64,000 bases of DNA, from positions 186,001 through 250,000 of the forward strand of contig NZ_CP118605.1 of assembly GCF_029869925.1 (NCBI RefSeq), read 5' to 3'. The notes below the pieces were generated by a model. That model was not told the origin of the DNA. It made no database searches and was given only the letters and a program-made list of their open reading frames with translations. A program made the position numbers and the translations under genes. Shown here in pieces: positions 60,647-64,000 of the stretch (positions are counted from its first letter, which is position 1; each line of letters opens with the position of its first letter). The stretch is from Microbulbifer bruguierae (GTDB lineage Bacteria; Pseudomonadota; Gammaproteobacteria; Pseudomonadales; Cellvibrionaceae).

Positions 60647-60670
60647 ATCGATAGATCGATAGATCGATAG
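60647..60670 (+). repeat. Three copies of ATCGATAG
   Basis: Perfect 8-bp tandem repeat directly after the stop codon of the acidic protein gene. Each unit contains GAT/ATC palindromic sequence. Confidence 0.9.
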
Positions 60671-60751
60671 TTCGACAGGAGTGTTGATAGTGCCGATGGG
60701 AGTCTATCGACAGCAATAGAGCCACACCGGATATGACCGGTATCACATAAA

Positions 60752-60783
60752 CAAAGCCGCGACTGGTTCGCGGCTTTGTTGTT
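60752..60783 (+). terminator. Rho-independent terminator
   Basis: CAAAGCCGCGA (60752-60762) pairs perfectly with TCGCGGCTTTG (60768-60778), loop CTGGT, followed by TTGTTT. It is about 105 bp after the acidic protein gene. Confidence 0.75.
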
Positions 60784-60863
60784 TCCTACCCTTTTAATAG
60801 CAGGCAAATAGAATTTGTCAGGTTCATTGCGGTACTCCGGTAGTTCCTAAGTTGTGACAGACC

Positions 60864-61259
60864 ATGATCGAGCATTGCTGGCATCACGATCACGAAATTC
60901 TTGAAATTCGCCCCGTCGCGGATTTAAAACCGTCCGAGTTTCGCGCATTGGCGGCGCAGGTAGATCCGGTTATCTGTGCCCATGGAAATTTACAGGGTCT
61001 TCTGATTGACGCGCGGCATGTGCGCGGGTGGCAAAACTTTGCCGCATTGATTTCCAATTGTGTGTTCATTCGCAACCAACACCGTCACCTGCATCGGATT
61101 GCAGTACTGTCGGATAACATCATGCTGGGGTTTATGCCGCAGCTGCTCAATCACTTTGTTTCCGCAGAAGTACGCCCCTTCCCGGCGGAGGCAGAAGAGT
61201 TGGCACTGGATTGGCTGTTGCACTCAAGACGGGGATCAATCAGCGTCGGACAAAAATAA
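60864..61259 (+). CDS. SpoIIAA/STAS-like protein
   Basis: 131 residues. A SpoIIAA-like fold (PF11964 type): alternating strands and helices with LEIRPVADLKPSEFRAL, GLLIDARHVRGWQNFAAL and RIAVLSDN. The last helix holds AEAEELALDWLL. Members are small cytosolic proteins with no fixed function; some bind hydrophobic molecules. It stands alone before rsmJ (69-bp gap). Confidence 0.8.
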   Translation: MIEHCWHHDHEILEIRPVADLKPSEFRALAAQVDPVICAHGNLQGLLIDARHVRGWQNFAALISNCVFIRNQHRHLHRIAVLSDNIMLGFMPQLLNHFVSAEVRPFPAEAEELALDWLLHSRRGSISVGQK

Positions 61260-61328
61260 ATGCACTGCTGTCAGGCGTAGACCGACCGGGTCAATACGGG
61301 TAAATTTCCGTCTTTACCAGACGGACGA

Positions 61329-62135
61329 GTGAATATCATGCAGTTGGCGGTTACTGCTGCGGACGACAATACCTGCCCCCGGGCTGAAGCCCTTGCCAGT
61401 GAGCTGCAGTTGCCTTTCCTTGGCGCTGTAGCAGAAAAATTTGTCGAAGAGTTTCCCTTTGTACTTCGCTGCGGCGAAAGTCTCCAGCTCTGCGCTACCG
61501 GGCGCAAGGCACCGGGGCCGATCAGTGTGGATTTTGTTACCGGCGCGGCGGCGCATCGGCGCAAATTCGGCGGAGGCAAAGGGCAGTCGATTGCCAAGGC
61601 CATCGGCGTGCGCAGTGGCTTTCAGCCGCTGGTACTGGATGCCACTGCGGGCCTTGGTCGAGACGCTTTTGTGCTTGCATCTCTCGGCTGCGAAGTGCGA
61701 ATGTTGGAGCGCAACCCGGTTGTCTATGCGCTGTTGGCAGACGGTTTAGAGCGGTTGCAGCAGGCGGCGATAACCGATCCGGAACTTGCCCCGATTGCAG
61801 CGCGTATGATGCTCGAACCCCGGGTAAAAAGCGCTGTTGCCTGGTTGGGTGAGCTGCCTCACGAATCCATTCCGGTTATTTATCTGGATCCGATGTTTCC
61901 CAGCCGCGACAAAAGTGCCAAGGTCAAAAAGGATATGGCGGCGTTTCACCAGTTGGTGGGAAGTGACGAAGATGCCGATGCGCTGCTGGCGCCGGCCCTT
62001 GCTGCCTGTTACTACCGCACTGTGGTCAAGCGTCCAAAGCTGGCGCCTGACCTGGCGGGGCACAAGCCAAATCTCAGACTCGAGGGGAAGTCCGGGCGTT
62101 TTGATGTTTATACCCGGCACGGGGTGCCGGGTTGA
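61329..62135 (+). CDS. rsmJ: 16S rRNA (guanine-1516-N2)-methyltransferase RsmJ
   Basis: 268 residues from GTG (an ATG three codons later is equally possible). SAM-methyltransferase with [39 protein letters not shown] (motif I), [10 protein letters not shown] and [19 protein letters not shown] (catalytic DPMFP). These identify RsmJ, which makes m2G1516 in 16S rRNA. The gene converges on the serine dehydratase with 35 bp between stops. Confidence 0.95.
   Translation: MNIMQLAVTAADDNTCPRAEALASELQLPFLGAVAEKFVEEFPFVLRCGESLQLCATGRKAPGPISVDFVTGAAAHRRKFGGGKGQSIAKAIGVRSGFQPLVLDATAGLGRDAFVLASLGCEVRMLERNPVVYALLADGLERLQQAAITDPELAPIAARMMLEPRVKSAVAWLGELPHESIPVIYLDPMFPSRDKSAKVKKDMAAFHQLVGSDEDADALLAPALAACYYRTVVKRPKLAPDLAGHKPNLRLEGKSGRFDVYTRHGVPG
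62112..62132. terminator. Hairpin at the rsmJ stop codon
   Basis: ACCCGGCAC / GTGCCGGGT, nine perfect base pairs with a GGG loop, lying in the last codons of rsmJ between two convergent genes. No T-run on either side. Confidence 0.45.
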
Positions 62136-62170
62136 ATTGAAGCAAGACGGGAAGACGGAACTGATCTCCG

Positions 62171-63556
62171 TCAGCAGTTCACCGCATTGACCGCCAATCC
62201 GCCGAGAGATGTTTCCTTGTACTTGCTCTGCATATCGATACCGGTCTGGCGCATGGTTTCAATCACGCTGTCCAGCGGCACGATGTGCGCGCCAGTGCCG
62301 CGCAGAGCCAGGCGGGCGGCATTGATGGCTTTTACCGCGCCCATGGTATTGCGCTCGATACAGGGTACCTGTACCAGGCCGCCGATCGGATCACAGGTCA
62401 GCCCGAGATTGTGCTCCATACCGATTTCTGCCGCGTTCTCAATCTGCTGATTGGTGCCACCCTGGACCGCCGCAAGTCCTGCAGATGCCATCGAGCAGGC
62501 CACACCAATTTCTCCCTGACAGCCAACTTCCGCTGCAGAAATCGATGCGTTTTTCTTGAACAGCATCCCCACAGCACCGGCGGTCAACAGGAATTCCACC
62601 ACCTGATCCTTCAGGTCGCCGTGTTGCGCCGGGTCGTGTACAAATTCCACGTAATAGGCAATGGTCGCCGGGATGACCCCGGCGGCGCCGTTGGTTGGCG
62701 CTGTCACAATACGTCCCCGGGCCGCGTTTTCTTCATTCACGGCCAGTGCAAACAGGCTCACCCAGTCGAGGATGGAAAGTCCCTGGCGGCGCTCTTCGTC
62801 GGACTGCTTTGACAGCTCCCGGTAATGCTCCTCGGCTCGGCGGCGCACGCCCAGGCCGCCGGGCAGCACACCGCTCTGGTGGCAACCTCGCTGGATGGAA
62901 GCGTCCATCACTTCCCAGATCTTCCAGAGCCCGTCCTTTACTTCCTGCTCGGAGCGGAATGCTTTCTCGTTTTCCATCGCGAGTTCGGCAATCGTCCAGC
63001 CGTGCTCCTCGCACATCTGCATCATTTCTACCGCAGAACTGAAATCGTAGGGGAGCAGGGTAGCGATCTGCTCCTTGTGCTTGAAGTCTTCCTCTGAGAG
63101 TACAAAGCCGCCGCCGATGGAAAAATAGCTGCAATCGAACAGGCACTCGTCGCCGGCAAACGCTTTACAGGTCATGCCGTTGGAGTGCTGGGGAAGGAAC
63201 TCTTCCTTGTGGAACAGCAGGTCCCGCTCCCTTTCAAAATGGATGGCGCGGGTACCGTTGAGAATAAGCTGCTGGTGCTGCTCAATACTGGCGAGTCGGT
63301 TGTCGATACTGTCGACATCAATTGTGTCGGGAGCCTCGCCTTCCAGTCCCATCAGCACGGCCATATCGGTGCCGTGCCCCACTCCGGTCAGCGCAAGAGA
63401 ACCATACAGGTGGACTTCCACCCGTTCAGTCCTGGCCAGTGCGCCTCGCTGCTCAAGGTCAGTAACAAACTGATGCGCCGCCACCATGGGGCCCACGGTG
63501 TGGGAGCTGGAGGGACCGATGCCGATTTTGAACAGCTCGAAAACACTGATGCTCAT
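62171..63556 (-). CDS. sdaA: L-serine ammonia-lyase, iron-sulphur type
   Basis: 461 residues from the ATG before [19 protein letters not shown], as in E. coli SdaA (454); an in-frame ATG at 63589 adds 11 residues. The N-terminal beta domain has [13 protein letters not shown], and the C-terminal alpha domain has cluster cysteines in [32 protein letters not shown] and the far C-terminal NAVNC tail cysteine. It converts L-serine to pyruvate and ammonia with a 4Fe-4S cluster. Convergent with rsmJ. Confidence 0.95.
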   Translation of the reverse strand: MSISVFELFKIGIGPSSSHTVGPMVAAHQFVTDLEQRGALARTERVEVHLYGSLALTGVGHGTDMAVLMGLEGEAPDTIDVDSIDNRLASIEQHQQLILNGTRAIHFERERDLLFHKEEFLPQHSNGMTCKAFAGDECLFDCSYFSIGGGFVLSEEDFKHKEQIATLLPYDFSSAVEMMQMCEEHGWTIAELAMENEKAFRSEQEVKDGLWKIWEVMDASIQRGCHQSGVLPGGLGVRRRAEEHYRELSKQSDEERRQGLSILDWVSLFALAVNEENAARGRIVTAPTNGAAGVIPATIAYYVEFVHDPAQHGDLKDQVVEFLLTAGAVGMLFKKNASISAAEVGCQGEIGVACSMASAGLAAVQGGTNQQIENAAEIGMEHNLGLTCDPIGGLVQVPCIERNTMGAVKAINAARLALRGTGAHIVPLDSVIETMRQTGIDMQSKYKETSLGGLAVNAVNC

Positions 63557-63852
63557 AGTTGCTTTTCGTAACCTTGGTTTTCTCATCAAAGCGGCAGCGC
63601 AGATAGCAGGTGCCGCACAATATAAGTGTAGTTATCGGGGAATTTGGGCGCGTTTCGAGCACCGTGGACCCTGGCGGGCGACACGTTCGCCGAAGGCGCT
63701 GGTCGGTGCAACCGCCTGAACAGAATTCACGATTTTATTTGGCTTTGCGGGCTGCCTATGCAACAAACTACCAAGTTCGTGCCGGCAGCCGCAGAGAATG
63801 TTGCGAATGGGTGGGCAGGACCGGTCGTTGGGGGCCGAGCTTGTTTGGCCAC

Positions 63853-64000
63853 CTAACCGGCGATCGCCGTGAGGGTGGCGCGCAGCGGGGCCGGATGGCC
63901 TTCGACGGTTTTACTGTGATCCTCGGGATCGAGAAAATCCACCAGAGACTCGAACCGCATCCAGTCCGTGCTGCGCTGCTCCTCGAGGCGGGTGCGGTCG
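63853..64000 (-). CDS. C-terminal 48 residues of an unidentified protein
   Basis: On the minus strand an open frame enters from the right edge and ends at TAG (63855-63853). The last residues include [20 protein letters not shown] and [20 protein letters not shown]. The codon use is GC-rich in third positions, like the neighbours, and the frame is open to the edge. I do not recognise the family. The gap to sdaA (63590-63852) has no clear feature. Confidence 0.6.
   Translation of the reverse strand, partial: DRTRLEEQRSTDWMRFESLVDFLDPEDHSKTVEGHPAPLRATLTAIAG

Noticed and set aside
62285..62812. 175-residue plus-strand frame
   Set aside because: Antisense shadow of the serine dehydratase gene with no independent support.

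Overview
The window looks like a chromosomal segment of a free-living, probably marine gammaproteobacterium. The evidence is gene content: RsmJ, GreB, SlyX, YciH/SUI1, a PutA without the RHH DNA-binding domain, a DcaP-type porin, and an EptA-type lipid A enzyme. It is GC-rich by eye. A Microbulbifer-like member of the Cellvibrionales would fit, but that placement is inference. I see no rRNA, tRNA, CRISPR array, insertion sequence or prophage. Genes are densely packed on both strands.

Layout. 1-4.3 kb: the end of an ECF sigma operon, a WHy-domain lipoprotein, a prolyl-4-hydroxylase-like 2OG oxygenase and an MscS channel, followed by an array of seven 18-bp repeats. 4.5-9.5 kb: aromatic amino-acid genes (maleylacetoacetate isomerase, MarR regulator, aromatic aminotransferase, class II DAHP synthase, GST), with a possible small RNA in the maiA-marR gap. 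9.9-16.9 kb: an M3 lipoprotein peptidase, a DUF2905 protein, and a divergent Lrp / fused indolepyruvate:ferredoxin oxidoreductase pair.

17.0-24.7 kb is the most coherent system. A ChrR-type zinc/cupin anti-sigma factor and its ECF sigma factor run leftwards. A seven-gene operon runs rightwards: NTF2-like, SDR, FAD amine-oxidase-like, DUF1365, Cfa-like methyltransferase, DUF2878 and an unknown. Both transcription units have a TRATCC-N16-CGTAAR promoter-like element in the shared 240-bp gap, so the operon is probably the direct output of the sigma factor. The gene set resembles singlet-oxygen-induced membrane fatty-acid modification loci known in Rhodobacter, with extra unexplained members.

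24.9-38.4 kb: a glycine-zipper lipoprotein, putA with a divergent Lrp regulator, a DMT exporter, an acyl-CoA dehydrogenase, and a Zn-alcohol dehydrogenase with an AraC regulator. Then comes an isoquinoline-oxidoreductase-like molybdoenzyme (small and large subunits) with XdhC and MocA-like cofactor genes. The MocA-like gene carries an in-frame 12-bp tandem repeat (VDRS). 38.6-41.3 kb: DcaP-like porin, lipoprotein, GreB.

41.5-47.9 kb: an OmpR/EnvZ-type two-component system, EptA-like phosphoethanolamine transferase, PAP2 phosphatase and LtaS-like sulfatase-fold transferase. TTGACA-N5-TTGACA direct repeats lie upstream of both eptA and the ltaS-like gene, which suggests a small envelope-modification regulon. 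47.9-57.6 kb: S9 peptidase, AGCS symporter, an 891-residue membrane protein that appears to be an M48 peptidase with its HExxH site destroyed, SUI1, a voltage-gated K+ channel with a C-terminal zinc ribbon, a class C beta-lactamase-fold hydrolase and SlyX. 57.6-64 kb: an 840-bp gap with two DnaA-box matches around an AT-rich core, an OmpA-like lipoprotein, small envelope proteins, a SpoIIAA-like protein, RsmJ, L-serine dehydratase and a cut gene at the right edge.
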